A DNA stretch of 64,000 nucleotides from Burkholderia anthina. Its GTDB lineage: Bacteria; Pseudomonadota; Gammaproteobacteria; Burkholderiales; Burkholderiaceae. Both the position numbers and the translations under genes were made by a program. A model generated the notes under the pieces. It saw nothing but the letters and a program-made list of their open reading frames with translations, was not told the DNA's origin and made no database searches. How positions within the stretch are numbered: position 1 is the first letter of the stretch; each line of letters begins with the position of its first letter. Shown piece after piece: positions 8,932 through 18,020 of this stretch. Location of the stretch: the NCBI RefSeq assembly GCF_902498995.1, contig NZ_CABVLY010000030.1, forward strand, positions 1 to 64,000. Reading direction: 5' to 3'.

Positions 8932-11256
8932 ATGACGGAAACCGTAGCACTCAAGATCGTACAGCGCATCGCCACCGAACTGTCCGTCCAGCCGCGCCAG
9001 GTCGCGGCGGCCGTGCAACTCCTCGACGAAGGCTCGACCGTTCCGTTCATTGCCCGGTACCGCAAGGAAGTGACCGGCAACCTGGACGACACGCAGCTGC
9101 GCCAGCTCGAGGAACGCCTCCTGTATCTGCGCGAGCTCGAGGATCGCCGCGCGACGATCCTGTCGAGCATCGACGAGCAAGGCAAGCTGACCGACGAGCT
9201 GCGCGCCGCGATCGGCGCGGCCGACAGCAAGCAGGTGCTCGAAGACCTTTATCTGCCGTACAAGCCGAAGCGCCGCACGCGCGCGCAGATCGCCCGCGAA
9301 GCCGGCCTGGAGCCGCTCGCGCAGGCGCTGCTCGCGAACCCGCTGCTCGACCCGCAGACGGAGGCCGCCGCCTACGTCGACGCCGACAAGGGCGTCGCCG
9401 ACGTGAAGGCCGCGCTCGACGGCGCGCGCGACATCCTGTCCGAGCAATTCGGCGAAACCGCCGAGCTGCTCGGCAAGCTGCGCGACTACCTGCACAGCCA
9501 GGGCGTTGTGTCGTCGGCCGTCGTCGAAGGCAAGGAAAACGAGGAAGGCGAGAAGTTCCGCGACTACTACGATTACGCGGAAACGATCCGGACCGTGCCG
9601 TCGCACCGCGCGCTCGCGCTGTTCCGCGGCCGCAACGCCGGCGTGCTGACCGTCAAGCTCGGCCTCGGCGAAGAGCTCGACGCGCAGGTGCCGCACCCCG
9701 GCGAAGCGATGATCGCGCGCCATGTCGGGATCGCGAACCAGGGCCGCCCGGCCGACAAGTGGCTGTCCGACGTGTGCCGCTGGTGCTGGCGCGTGAAGGT
9801 GCAGCCGCACATCGAGAACGAACTGCTCACGCAACTGCGTGAAACGGCCGAAGCCGAAGCGATCCGCGTGTTCGCACGCAACCTGAAGGATCTGCTGCTG
9901 GCCGCGCCGGCCGGCCCGAAGGCCGTGATCGGTCTCGACCCCGGCCTGCGCACCGGCGTGAAGGTCGCCGTCGTCGACCGCACCGGCAAAGTGCTCGCCA
10001 CCGACACGATCTACCCGCACGAACCGCGCCGCGACTGGGACGGCTCGCTCGCGAAGCTCGCGCGCATCGCCGCGCAGACGCAGGCCGAGCTGATCAGCAT
10101 CGGCAACGGCACCGCGTCGCGCGAAACCGACAAGCTCGCGAGCGAACTGATCGCGAAGCACCCTGAACTGCGACTGCAGAAGATTGTCGTGTCGGAAGCC
10201 GGCGCATCGGTCTACTCGGCGTCCGAACTCGCTGCGAAGGAATTCCCGGAAATGGACGTGTCGCTGCGTGGCGCCGTGTCGATTGCCCGCCGCCTGCAGG
10301 ATCCGCTCGCCGAACTCGTGAAGATCGAGCCGAAAGCGATCGGCGTCGGCCAGTACCAGCACGATGTGAACCAGCGTGAACTCGCCCGCTCGCTCGACGC
10401 GGTGGTCGAGGATTGCGTGAACGCGGTCGGCGTCGACGCGAACACCGCGTCGGTCGCGCTGCTCGCCCGCGTATCGGGCCTGAACGCGACGCTCGCGCGC
10501 AACATCGTCGACTACCGCGACGCGAACGGGCCATTCCCGTCGCGCGAACACCTGCGCAAGGTGCCGCGCCTCGGCGACAAGACCTTCGAACAGGCGGCCG
10601 GCTTCCTGCGCATCAACGGCGGCGAGAACCCGCTCGATCGCTCGTCGGTGCACCCGGAAGCCTATCCGGTCGTCCAGCGGATCCTCGCGAAGATCAGCAA
10701 GCGGATCGACGACGTGCTCGGCAGCCGCGACTCGCTGTCCGGCCTGTCGCCGGCAGAATTCGTTGACGAACGTTTCGGCCTGCCGACCGTGCGCGACATT
10801 CTGTCCGAACTGGAGAAGCCGGGCCGCGACCCGCGTCCGGAATTCAAGACCGCGACGTTCCGCGACGGCGTCGAGAAGGTCTCCGACCTGATGCCCGGCA
10901 TGCTGCTCGAAGGGGTCGTGACGAACGTCGCCGCATTCGGCGCGTTCGTGGACATCGGCGTGCACCAGGACGGCCTCGTCCACGTGTCCGCGATGTCGAC
11001 GAAGTTCATCAAGGATCCGCACGAAGTCGTGAAGGCAGGCCAGGTCGTCAAGGTCAAGGTGATCGACGTCGACGTGAAGCGCCAGCGCATTGCGCTGACG
11101 ATGCGCCTCGACGACGAAGCGGCCGCACCCGGCATGGCGCCGCGCGGCGGCCAGGATCGCGGCAACGCCGGCCGCGGCGCGGCACGCCCGCAGCGCTCGC
11201 GCGAGCCGGAACCGGCCGGCGCCATGGCCGCGGCATTCGCGAAGCTCAAGCGCTGA
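8932..11256 (+). CDS. tex: Tex-family RNA-binding transcription accessory protein
   Basis: 774 residues, the family length, from the ATG of MTETVALKIVQ; an in-frame start 117 bases upstream would add a tail without family character. Domains in order: N-terminal helical Tex domain; YqgF/RNase H-like fold at about 328 (IGLDPGLRTG); helix-hairpin-helix repeats at about 490-570 (SGLNATLARNIVDYR, VPRLGDKTFEQAAGF); C-terminal S1 domain at about 653-725 (GVVTNVAAFGAFVDIG). Tex binds nucleic acid and affects transcription and stress or toxin phenotypes in several bacteria; it is related to eukaryotic Spt6. A Gly/Arg/Pro-rich tail follows S1. It converges on kup at a bidirectional terminator. Confidence 0.96.
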   Translation: MTETVALKIVQRIATELSVQPRQVAAAVQLLDEGSTVPFIARYRKEVTGNLDDTQLRQLEERLLYLRELEDRRATILSSIDEQGKLTDELRAAIGAADSKQVLEDLYLPYKPKRRTRAQIAREAGLEPLAQALLANPLLDPQTEAAAYVDADKGVADVKAALDGARDILSEQFGETAELLGKLRDYLHSQGVVSSAVVEGKENEEGEKFRDYYDYAETIRTVPSHRALALFRGRNAGVLTVKLGLGEELDAQVPHPGEAMIARHVGIANQGRPADKWLSDVCRWCWRVKVQPHIENELLTQLRETAEAEAIRVFARNLKDLLLAAPAGPKAVIGLDPGLRTGVKVAVVDRTGKVLATDTIYPHEPRRDWDGSLAKLARIAAQTQAELISIGNGTASRETDKLASELIAKHPELRLQKIVVSEAGASVYSASELAAKEFPEMDVSLRGAVSIARRLQDPLAELVKIEPKAIGVGQYQHDVNQRELARSLDAVVEDCVNAVGVDANTASVALLARVSGLNATLARNIVDYRDANGPFPSREHLRKVPRLGDKTFEQAAGFLRINGGENPLDRSSVHPEAYPVVQRILAKISKRIDDVLGSRDSLSGLSPAEFVDERFGLPTVRDILSELEKPGRDPRPEFKTATFRDGVEKVSDLMPGMLLEGVVTNVAAFGAFVDIGVHQDGLVHVSAMSTKFIKDPHEVVKAGQVVKVKVIDVDVKRQRIALTMRLDDEAAAPGMAPRGGQDRGNAGRGAARPQRSREPEPAGAMAAAFAKLKR

Positions 11257-11282
11257 GCCCGCGAACGCTGTCGACCGACGAC

Positions 11283-11310
11283 AAAAAGCCCGCCGAATGG
11301 CGGGCTTTTT
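11283..11310. terminator. Bidirectional terminator between tex and kup
   Basis: A 12-bp perfect stem with GAAT loop (AAAAAGCCCGCC/GGCGGGCTTTTT). A-run on the left and T-run on the right serve both convergent genes. Confidence 0.95.
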
Positions 11311-11376
11311 CATGGTTCGAACGGTAAGCACACGACCGGATCGGCATGGGCCGCATGCGGGGCCCGCACGCGGTGT

Positions 11377-13290
11377 TCAGATCTCGATCTTGGTACCGAG
11401 CTCGACGACGCGGTTCGCCGGAATCGAGAAGAAGTCGGTCGGCTTCGCCGCGTTCTGGTGCATCCACGCGAACACGCGCTCGCGCCAGATCGACATGCCC
11501 GGCAGATGCGTCGGCACGACCGTCTCGCGCGCGAGGAAGAACGACGTGTCCATCAACTCGAACGTCATGTCGTGCGTGCGGCCGAACTCCTCGAGCACCG
11601 CCTTCACGTCCGGTGTCTCGTTGAAGCCGTACTGCGCCTTGACGATGTAGAGGCCGCCGCTCGCATCGCGCGAACTCAGGCGCTTGTCGTCGCGCACGTA
11701 AGGAATGTCGCGCGTGACGAACGTCAGGAAAATGGTCCGCTCGTGCAGCACCTTGTTGTGCTTCAGGTTGTGCAGCAGGCTCACGGGCACGAGCGTGTCG
11801 TTGCCGGTCAGGTAGATCGCGGTGCCCGACACGCGGTGCGGCGGATGCGCGAGCAGCCCTTGCAGGAACGGCTCGAGCGGAATACCGTCGGCCGCCGTGC
11901 GTTCCTTGACGATGTGCCGCCCCTTGTACCAGGTCATCAGCAGGAAGAACAGCAGCGCGCCGATGCCGAGCGGCAGCCAGCCGCCCTGCGCAACCTTCAG
12001 CAGGTTCGCGCCGAAGAAGCCGAGGTCGATCGCGAGAAACACCGCGATGATCGCGCCGACCAGCAGCCGGTTCCAGTTCCACACCTTCACCATCACGACG
12101 CACGCCAGCACGGTCGTGATCACCATCGTCGCGGTCACCGCGATACCGTACGCGGCCGCGAGGTTGTCGGAGCTCTTGAAGCCGACCACGATGCAGAGGA
12201 TCACGAACAGCAGCAGCCAGTTCACGACCGGCACGTAGATCTGGCCGATCGCCAGTTCGGACGTGTGCAGCACCTTCATGCGCGGCACGTAGCCGAGCTG
12301 GATCGCCTGCGACGTCAGCGAATACGCGCCCGAGATCACCGCCTGCGACGCGATCACGGTCGCCACCGTCGACAGCACGACGAGCGGCAGCAGCGCCCAG
12401 TCCGGCGCGAGCAGGAAGAACGGGTTTTCGATCGCCTTCGGATTCTGGATCAGCAGCGCGCCCTGGCCGAAGTAGTTCAGCACGAGCGACGGCATCACGA
12501 GCCCGTACGCGGCCAGGCGGATCGGCTTCGCGCCGAAGTGGCCCATGTCCGCGTAGAGCGCTTCCGCACCGGTCAGCACCAGCACCACGGAGCCCAGCAC
12601 GACGTACGCCTGCAGCAGGTGCTCCGACATGAACGACGCAGCGTAATACGGGTTGATTGCCGCGATGATGCCCGGCACGCGCAGGATGTGATACACGCCG
12701 AGTGCCGCGATCGCGATGAACCACAGCACCATGATCGGGCCGAACAGCTTGCCGACCATCGCGGTGCCGTGACGCTGGATCCAGAACAGCGCGATCAGGA
12801 TCACGATCGTGATCGGCAGCACGAGATGGGACAGGTGCGGTGTCGCGATCTCGAGACCTTCGACCGCCGACATCACGGAGATCGCCGGCGTGATCACCGC
12901 GTCGCCGTAGAACATGCACGCGCCGAATATCCCGAGCGCCATCAGCGCGCCCGCGACGCGGGTTTTCGAATCGAGCGGCCGCAGCGACAGCGCCATCAGC
13001 GCGAGCACGCCGCCCTCGCCGTTGTTGTCGGCCCGCATCACGAACAGCAGGTACTTGACGCCGACCACGAGGATGATCGCCCAGAACAGCAGCGAGATCA
13101 CGCCGAGGATCGAGCTCTCGGTGAGCGGAATGCCGTGTGCGGGGCTGAACGCCTCCTTCAGCGAATACAGCGGGCTCGTGCCGATATCGCCGAACACGAC
13201 GCCGATGGCTGCTATCGCAAGCGCCCGCATCGAATGTTGGTGTGTCGAATTCGCGTGGGCCGCGTCGGTCGCCTGGATCGTGTCGTTCAT
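11377..13290 (-). CDS. kup: Low-affinity potassium uptake protein (Kup/Trk1-like)
   Basis: 637 residues from MNDTIQATDAAH. Twelve or so transmembrane helices occupy the first 450 residues, with the family signature GDIGTSPLYSLKEAF near residue 32. A soluble C-terminal domain follows. Kup/HAK/KT transporters import K+ together with H+. The in-frame codons upstream of this ATG (to 13386) do not look like a Kup N-terminus and carry no clear ribosome binding site. It stands alone: a terminator closes the purA operon just upstream and another separates it from tex. Confidence 0.96.
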   Translation of the reverse strand: MNDTIQATDAAHANSTHQHSMRALAIAAIGVVFGDIGTSPLYSLKEAFSPAHGIPLTESSILGVISLLFWAIILVVGVKYLLFVMRADNNGEGGVLALMALSLRPLDSKTRVAGALMALGIFGACMFYGDAVITPAISVMSAVEGLEIATPHLSHLVLPITIVILIALFWIQRHGTAMVGKLFGPIMVLWFIAIAALGVYHILRVPGIIAAINPYYAASFMSEHLLQAYVVLGSVVLVLTGAEALYADMGHFGAKPIRLAAYGLVMPSLVLNYFGQGALLIQNPKAIENPFFLLAPDWALLPLVVLSTVATVIASQAVISGAYSLTSQAIQLGYVPRMKVLHTSELAIGQIYVPVVNWLLLFVILCIVVGFKSSDNLAAAYGIAVTATMVITTVLACVVMVKVWNWNRLLVGAIIAVFLAIDLGFFGANLLKVAQGGWLPLGIGALLFFLLMTWYKGRHIVKERTAADGIPLEPFLQGLLAHPPHRVSGTAIYLTGNDTLVPVSLLHNLKHNKVLHERTIFLTFVTRDIPYVRDDKRLSSRDASGGLYIVKAQYGFNETPDVKAVLEEFGRTHDMTFELMDTSFFLARETVVPTHLPGMSIWRERVFAWMHQNAAKPTDFFSIPANRVVELGTKIEI

Positions 13291-13509
13291 ATGAAGCGTA
13301 ATAATCGGGTCCGATTCGGACAAAACGAGCGCTATTCTACTCGCGCCCCCGTGAAACGCCGCCCTGCGCTGTTGCCCTGAAACCACGTGACCTTACGCTG
13401 CGCATGCAATACGGCACGAGCTGTGGCAGGGCTGCCATCATAGCCGGGGCCGCGCCGTCTGCCTACCGCGCATGCCGATTGTCGCGCGGACACATCCGGT
13501 CCGCCAATG

Positions 13510-13535
13510 AAAAACGGCGCCGCAAGCGGCGCCGT
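13510..13535 (-). terminator. Terminator of the hfq-hfl-hisZ-purA cluster
   Basis: A 10-bp perfect GC stem (ACGGCGCCGC/GCGGCGCCGT, 2-base centre) is followed on the minus strand by a run of T. It lies 30 bp after the phosphoribosyltransferase stop codon. Confidence 0.92.
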
Positions 13536-13564
13536 ACAAGGCTTTCCTTCGATCGGCCGGCCGC

Positions 13565-14161
13565 TTACGCGCCCGAACCGTCGCGCTGCGCGCGACCGCG
13601 CTTGATCCACGCCTCGAGGTTGTGCGGACGAACCGTGTCCCACTCCTCGAACGGCTGATGAATCCACGGATTCGTCGGCAGATACTGCGTGTGATAGTCG
13701 GGCTTGACCTTCGAGCAACCCTTGTACCAGAGCACGGCCGAACGCACGGCCGTGACGGACGGATAACGCTCCTTCAGGTGCTCCTGCACCCGCGCGAGCG
13801 TGACGCCCGAATCGACCAGATCGTCGACCAGCAGCACGTTGCCCGCGAGGTTGCCGCGCGTCATCGTGATGTACTGCGCGATGTCCAGCTCGCCCTGCTC
13901 GGTACCGGCCGCTTCGCGGTACGAACTCGTCGCGAGGATCGCCAGCGGAACGTCATAGATCCGCGACAGCTGGTCGCCGACGCGCAGACCGCCGCGCGCG
14001 AGGCACAGGATCTGGTCGAACTTCCAGCCCGAAGCATGCACCTGGAGCGCGAGCAGTTCGATCAGACGATGGTATTCGTCCCAGCCCACCCACAGGTTCT
14101 TGTCGTCGTTGCGCGGATCAGTCATCAAGTCTGCCGCTGTCATCGTGATTTGCTGCGTCAT
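13565..14161 (-). CDS. Phosphoribosyltransferase family protein (purine PRTase-like)
   Basis: 198 residues from MTQQITMTAADLM. A type I PRTase fold is seen, with the PRPP loop LLVDDLVDSGVTL near residues 108-120. The segment CLARGGLRVGDQLSR supplies the second phosphate-binding loop. It lies 8 bp downstream of purA, so the two are almost certainly co-transcribed, which suggests a purine salvage role of the hypoxanthine/xanthine-guanine type. The exact base specificity is not readable; the protein is not a close match to E. coli Gpt or Hpt in length or C-terminus. Family annotation alone is firm. Confidence 0.9.
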   Translation of the reverse strand: MTQQITMTAADLMTDPRNDDKNLWVGWDEYHRLIELLALQVHASGWKFDQILCLARGGLRVGDQLSRIYDVPLAILATSSYREAAGTEQGELDIAQYITMTRGNLAGNVLLVDDLVDSGVTLARVQEHLKERYPSVTAVRSAVLWYKGCSKVKPDYHTQYLPTNPWIHQPFEEWDTVRPHNLEAWIKRGRAQRDGSGA

Positions 14162-14169
14162 GCTGAAAA

Positions 14170-15516
14170 TTAAACCTTGAACGGATGGCGAAGCAGGATC
14201 GTTTCGTCGCGGTCCGGGCCGGTCGACACCATGTCCACCGGCACGCCAGCCACTTCCTGGACACGGGCCAGGTATGCCTGCGCATTCGCCGGCAGCGCGT
14301 CCCACGTCTTGATGCCGACGGTGCTTTCCTTCCAGCCGGCGAACGTTTCGTACACCGGCTCGCAACGCGCCACGTCGGCTGCGCCGCGCGGCAGGATGTC
14401 GGCGTCCTTGCCGTCGATCTTGTAGCCGACGCACAGCTTCACTTCATCGAGACCGTCGAGCACGTCGAGCTTCGTCATGCACAGGCCCGACACGCCGTTG
14501 ATCTGGATCGAGCGGCGCAGCGCGGCTGCGTCGAGCCAGCCCGTACGGCGCGGACGGCCGGTCACCGAGCCGAATTCCTTGCCGACGTTCGCCAGCGTGA
14601 CACCGACCTGGTCCTGACGCTGCGGATTGTCCGCATCGTACAGTTCGCTCGGGAACGGGCCCGAGCCGACGCGCGTGCAGTACGCCTTCGTGATGCCGAG
14701 GATGTAATTCAGCTTTTGCGGACCGACGCCGGCGCCGGCCGAGGCCGCACCCGCGACGCAGTTGCTCGACGTGACGAACGGATAGGTGCCGTGATCGATG
14801 TCGAGCAGCGTGCCTTGCGCGCCTTCGAACAGCAGGTTCTGACCGGCGTTGTTCGCGTCATACAGACGGCGCGACACGTCGGCCACCATCGGCTTCAGGC
14901 GGTCGGCATAGCCGAGCATCGTGTCGAGCGTGGCCTGGAAATCGACGGCCGCGGCGCCCAGGTACTGGGTCAGCACGAAGTTGTGGAAATCGAGGTTTTC
15001 GCGCAGGCGATCGGCGAAGGTCTTCGCGTCGAACAGATCCTGCACGCGCAGCGCGCGGCGGCCGACCTTGTCTTCGTACGCGGGGCCGATGCCGCGGCCG
15101 GTCGTACCGATCTTGCCCGCGCCCTTGCGCGCTTCGCGCGCCTGGTCGATCGCGATGTGGTACGGCAGGATCAGCGTCGTTGCTTCGGAAATGAACAGGC
15201 GGTCGCGCACGTTCACGCCGGCCTCTTCCAGCTCGCCGATTTCCTTGAACAGTGCCTCGGGGGACAGGACGACGCCGTTGCCGATGTAGCAGGCGACGCC
15301 TTCACGCATGATGCCCGACGGAATGAGGCGCAAGATGGTTTTCTTGCCACCGATGATGAGGGTGTGGCCGGCGTTGTGACCGCCCTGGAAACGCACGACG
15401 CCCTGAGCGTGGTCCGTCAGCCAGTCGACGATCTTGCCCTTGCCTTCATCACCCCATTGCGTTCCCACGACGACGACATTGCGCCCGGGAGTCACGTTCA
15501 CTGCGCTGGCAGACAT
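14170..15516 (-). CDS. purA: Adenylosuccinate synthetase
   Basis: 448 residues, close to the family norm. It converts IMP and aspartate to adenylosuccinate using GTP, the first committed step to AMP. The P-loop variant GTQWGDEGKGK lies near residues 18-28. The switch region HNAGHTL and the substrate segment TTGRGIGPAYEDK are intact, as is GRPRRTGWLD in the C-terminal half. It lies downstream of hisZ, a conserved beta-proteobacterial arrangement, and upstream of a PRTase gene. Confidence 0.98.
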   Translation of the reverse strand: MSASAVNVTPGRNVVVVGTQWGDEGKGKIVDWLTDHAQGVVRFQGGHNAGHTLIIGGKKTILRLIPSGIMREGVACYIGNGVVLSPEALFKEIGELEEAGVNVRDRLFISEATTLILPYHIAIDQAREARKGAGKIGTTGRGIGPAYEDKVGRRALRVQDLFDAKTFADRLRENLDFHNFVLTQYLGAAAVDFQATLDTMLGYADRLKPMVADVSRRLYDANNAGQNLLFEGAQGTLLDIDHGTYPFVTSSNCVAGAASAGAGVGPQKLNYILGITKAYCTRVGSGPFPSELYDADNPQRQDQVGVTLANVGKEFGSVTGRPRRTGWLDAAALRRSIQINGVSGLCMTKLDVLDGLDEVKLCVGYKIDGKDADILPRGAADVARCEPVYETFAGWKESTVGIKTWDALPANAQAYLARVQEVAGVPVDMVSTGPDRDETILLRHPFKV

Positions 15517-15629
15517 GTTGATTCGTTAGCTGGTTAAAAACGTATTCTACCTATGTTCGCGGGCGATTCCGAATTTTTCCGTTTCGCTTCAACGATATGC
15601 ACGCCGAACGACAGCCCGCGAACGCCTGT

Positions 15630-16778
15630 TTAACGGGGCTCGACCACCCACGCGCCGTTGCGTTCGACGAGCGAACGGTCGCACGCGAATTCGTCGAGCA
15701 CATGATCGTGCCCCGGCAATGCCTGGATCACGACCTCGCCCGCATCGCGCAGCGCCGCGACGGCCGCGCGCAGCGCGTCGTCGTGCACCCAGGGCGCGAG
15801 GATCGCGGCGCCGCGCGCCTCGACCGGCGAGATCCGCGCGAGCTCGCGCAGGTCGAGCGACAGGCCCGTCGCGGGACGGGCCCGGCCGTATGCCTGGCCG
15901 ACGTTGTCGTAGCGGCCGCCACGCGCGATCGCGTTCGGCACGCCGTCGACGTAGGCCGTAAACATCGCGCCGCTGTAGTACGCGTAGCCGCGCAGGTCGG
16001 CAAGATCGATCGCCACTTCGACGCCCTTGGCCTGCGCCGCGAGCTGTGCGAGATCGTCGAGCGCGCGCGTGATTTCGGGCAGCACCGGCAGGCGCGAGCG
16101 CGCCTCGTCGAGCACGCTCGCGTCGCCGTACAGATCCGGCAGTGCGCGCAGTGCCGCGCGTGTGTCGGCGCCCAGATCGTCCGTCAATTCGTTCAGCAGC
16201 GGCACGTCCTTGCCCGACAGCGCGTCGTGCAGTTCCTCGCCGCGCGCGGCCGCCTGTGCGTCACGCGCGAGCAGTGCCGCGAGCACGCCGGCGTGGCACA
16301 GATCCAGGCGGATCCGCGACAGACCCGCGAGATGCAACGCCTCGAGCATCAGTTGCTGGATCTCGAGATCGGCCTCCAGCCCCGCATGGCCGTAGATTTC
16401 GGCGCCGATCTGGATCTGTTCGCGCGTCGCGTGCAGGCCGCGCGGACGCGTATGCATCACGTGGCCCGCATAGCAGAGGCGCGTCACGCCCTGGCGATTC
16501 AGCAGGTGCGCGTCGATGCGCGCGACCTGCGGCGTGATGTCCGCGCGCAGGCCGAGCGTGCGGCCCGACAGCTGGTCGACCAGCTTGAAGGTGCGCAGGC
16601 GCAGGTCGGCGCCGCCGCTCGTCAGCAGCGACTCGAGATATTCGAGCAGCGGCGGCATCACCATTTCGTAGCCGTACGAACGGAAGCGGTCGAGCAGCCT
16701 GCGACGCAGCTCCTCGATCTTGCGCGCTTCCGACGGCAGCACGTCGGCGATATTCTCGGGAAGTAACCAGGTCGACAT
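15630..16778 (-). CDS. hisZ: ATP phosphoribosyltransferase regulatory subunit
   Basis: 382 residues from MSTWLLPENIADVLP. It is a catalytically inactive paralogue of histidyl-tRNA synthetase: class II core with motif 1-like MVMPPLLEYLESL and motif 2-like LRADITPQVARI, but without the anticodon-binding domain. HisZ pairs with the short form of HisG to give feedback-regulated ATP phosphoribosyltransferase, the first step of histidine synthesis. The true HisRS is at 24507-25847. An in-frame start 12 codons upstream is possible, but the chosen ATG gives the family N-terminus. Confidence 0.96.
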   Translation of the reverse strand: MSTWLLPENIADVLPSEARKIEELRRRLLDRFRSYGYEMVMPPLLEYLESLLTSGGADLRLRTFKLVDQLSGRTLGLRADITPQVARIDAHLLNRQGVTRLCYAGHVMHTRPRGLHATREQIQIGAEIYGHAGLEADLEIQQLMLEALHLAGLSRIRLDLCHAGVLAALLARDAQAAARGEELHDALSGKDVPLLNELTDDLGADTRAALRALPDLYGDASVLDEARSRLPVLPEITRALDDLAQLAAQAKGVEVAIDLADLRGYAYYSGAMFTAYVDGVPNAIARGGRYDNVGQAYGRARPATGLSLDLRELARISPVEARGAAILAPWVHDDALRAAVAALRDAGEVVIQALPGHDHVLDEFACDRSLVERNGAWVVEPR

Positions 16779-16878
16779 CGGTACGGTCCTACGACGGGAA
16801 ACAGGGCGCGACACGCGCGCCGCGAAATGAATCGGAAATCGGAATCGGGCGGAACGAACGGCGGATGCGCCGTCCGGG

Positions 16879-17070
16879 TCAGGTGGCGAGCAGCAGCAGG
16901 ACGAGCCCGAGCGCCATCACGATGAGCCCGCCGATCCGGATATGATGCGGCGGCCGCTCCGCTATTCTACGAAACGTGTCGCGCCAGGCGACGGGAAATA
17001 CGAAGGGGAACGCCCCCTCGATGATCAGCATCAGTGCTACCGCGAGCAACAACGAGCCAGCCAGATCCAT
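16879..17070 (-). CDS. DUF2065 small membrane protein
   Basis: 63 residues with two hydrophobic helices (about 5-27 and 45-62) separated by a basic loop (WRDTFRRIAERPPHHIR). This matches the DUF2065 family, whose genes habitually follow hflKC. The function is unknown; an accessory role in the HflKC/FtsH membrane complex is only a guess from position. It starts 35 bp after the hflC stop codon. Confidence 0.9.
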   Translation of the reverse strand: MDLAGSLLLAVALMLIIEGAFPFVFPVAWRDTFRRIAERPPHHIRIGGLIVMALGLVLLLLAT

Positions 17071-17105
17071 GCGAGCGACGGCGCCGCTCGTCGCGGCGCC
17101 CCAAG

Positions 17106-18005
17106 TCAGTGTTTGCGGGGAGCGGGTGCCGCCGGTGCGGCACCGCCCGTCGGGCTGCGCATGAAACGGAAGAACTCGCTGTCGGGATCGACGACGATGA
17201 TGTCGTTGCGCTTGAAGGTATTCCGGTAAGCCTGCAGGCTCGCGTAGAACTGGTAGAACTGCGGGTCGCGGCCGAACGCATCGGCGGCGATCGTCGCGGC
17301 CTTCGCGTCGCCCTCGCCCTTGATCGTCTGCGCGGACTTGTACGCATTCGCGAGCACGGCCTGCTGTTCGCGTTCCGCATCGGCCTTGATCTGTTCGACG
17401 TCGGCAGCGCCCTCGGCACGCACCTGGGCGGCCTGGTCGCGCAGCGCGGCAATCATCCGCTGATAGACGGCGTCCGTTTGCGCGGCCGGCAGATCGACAC
17501 GCGTGAGCTGGACGTCGACCACGTCGATGCCGAAGCCGGACGCCTTCTCCCGCACCGCATCGCGCGCCGCATCGGCGATCTCGCGCTGGCCGCCGAGCGC
17601 GTCGTCGAGCGCGCGCTTGCCGAATGCGTCGCCCAGCGCACTCTTCAGCGCACCGGCCAGACGTTCGTTGGCGGCCGCCGGATCGCCGCTCGTTGCCGTG
17701 AAATACTTCATCGGATCGCTGATCCGGTATTTGACCGCGTACGCGACGAGCAGGTCGTGCTTGTCCTGCGTCGCGAGCTGCAGCGGGTCCGACGACTCGA
17801 GCGACTGCAGGCGCGTATCGATCAGCGTCGCCGTCTGCAGCGGCGGCGGCAGCTTGAAGTGAATGCCGGGGCCCGCGAGTTCGGGCTGCGCGCCGTCACG
17901 GCCCGCCAGCACGGCCGTATGGCGCGGATCGACGGTCAGGACCGTCGACGATGCCGCGAAGGCAACGATCACGATTGCGACGACGAGCGCAATGATTCGG
18001 TTCAT
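17106..18005 (-). CDS. hflC: SPFH-domain protease modulator HflC
   Basis: 299 residues. One N-terminal membrane helix (about 4-24) is followed by an SPFH/prohibitin domain and a long charged helix (about 200-260). With HflK it forms a cage around FtsH in the inner membrane and tunes proteolysis of membrane proteins. The C-terminus ends in a Gly/Ala/Pro-rich tail. hflK is 15 bp upstream on the same strand. Confidence 0.97.
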   Translation of the reverse strand: MNRIIALVVAIVIVAFAASSTVLTVDPRHTAVLAGRDGAQPELAGPGIHFKLPPPLQTATLIDTRLQSLESSDPLQLATQDKHDLLVAYAVKYRISDPMKYFTATSGDPAAANERLAGALKSALGDAFGKRALDDALGGQREIADAARDAVREKASGFGIDVVDVQLTRVDLPAAQTDAVYQRMIAALRDQAAQVRAEGAADVEQIKADAEREQQAVLANAYKSAQTIKGEGDAKAATIAADAFGRDPQFYQFYASLQAYRNTFKRNDIIVVDPDSEFFRFMRSPTGGAAPAAPAPRKH

Positions 18006-18020
18006 GTTCTGCGCTCTCCG

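Noticed and set aside
8833..11331. An 832-codon minus-strand frame opposite tex
   Set aside because: Mirror of tex with His/Arg/Val-rich composition and no recognisable domain.
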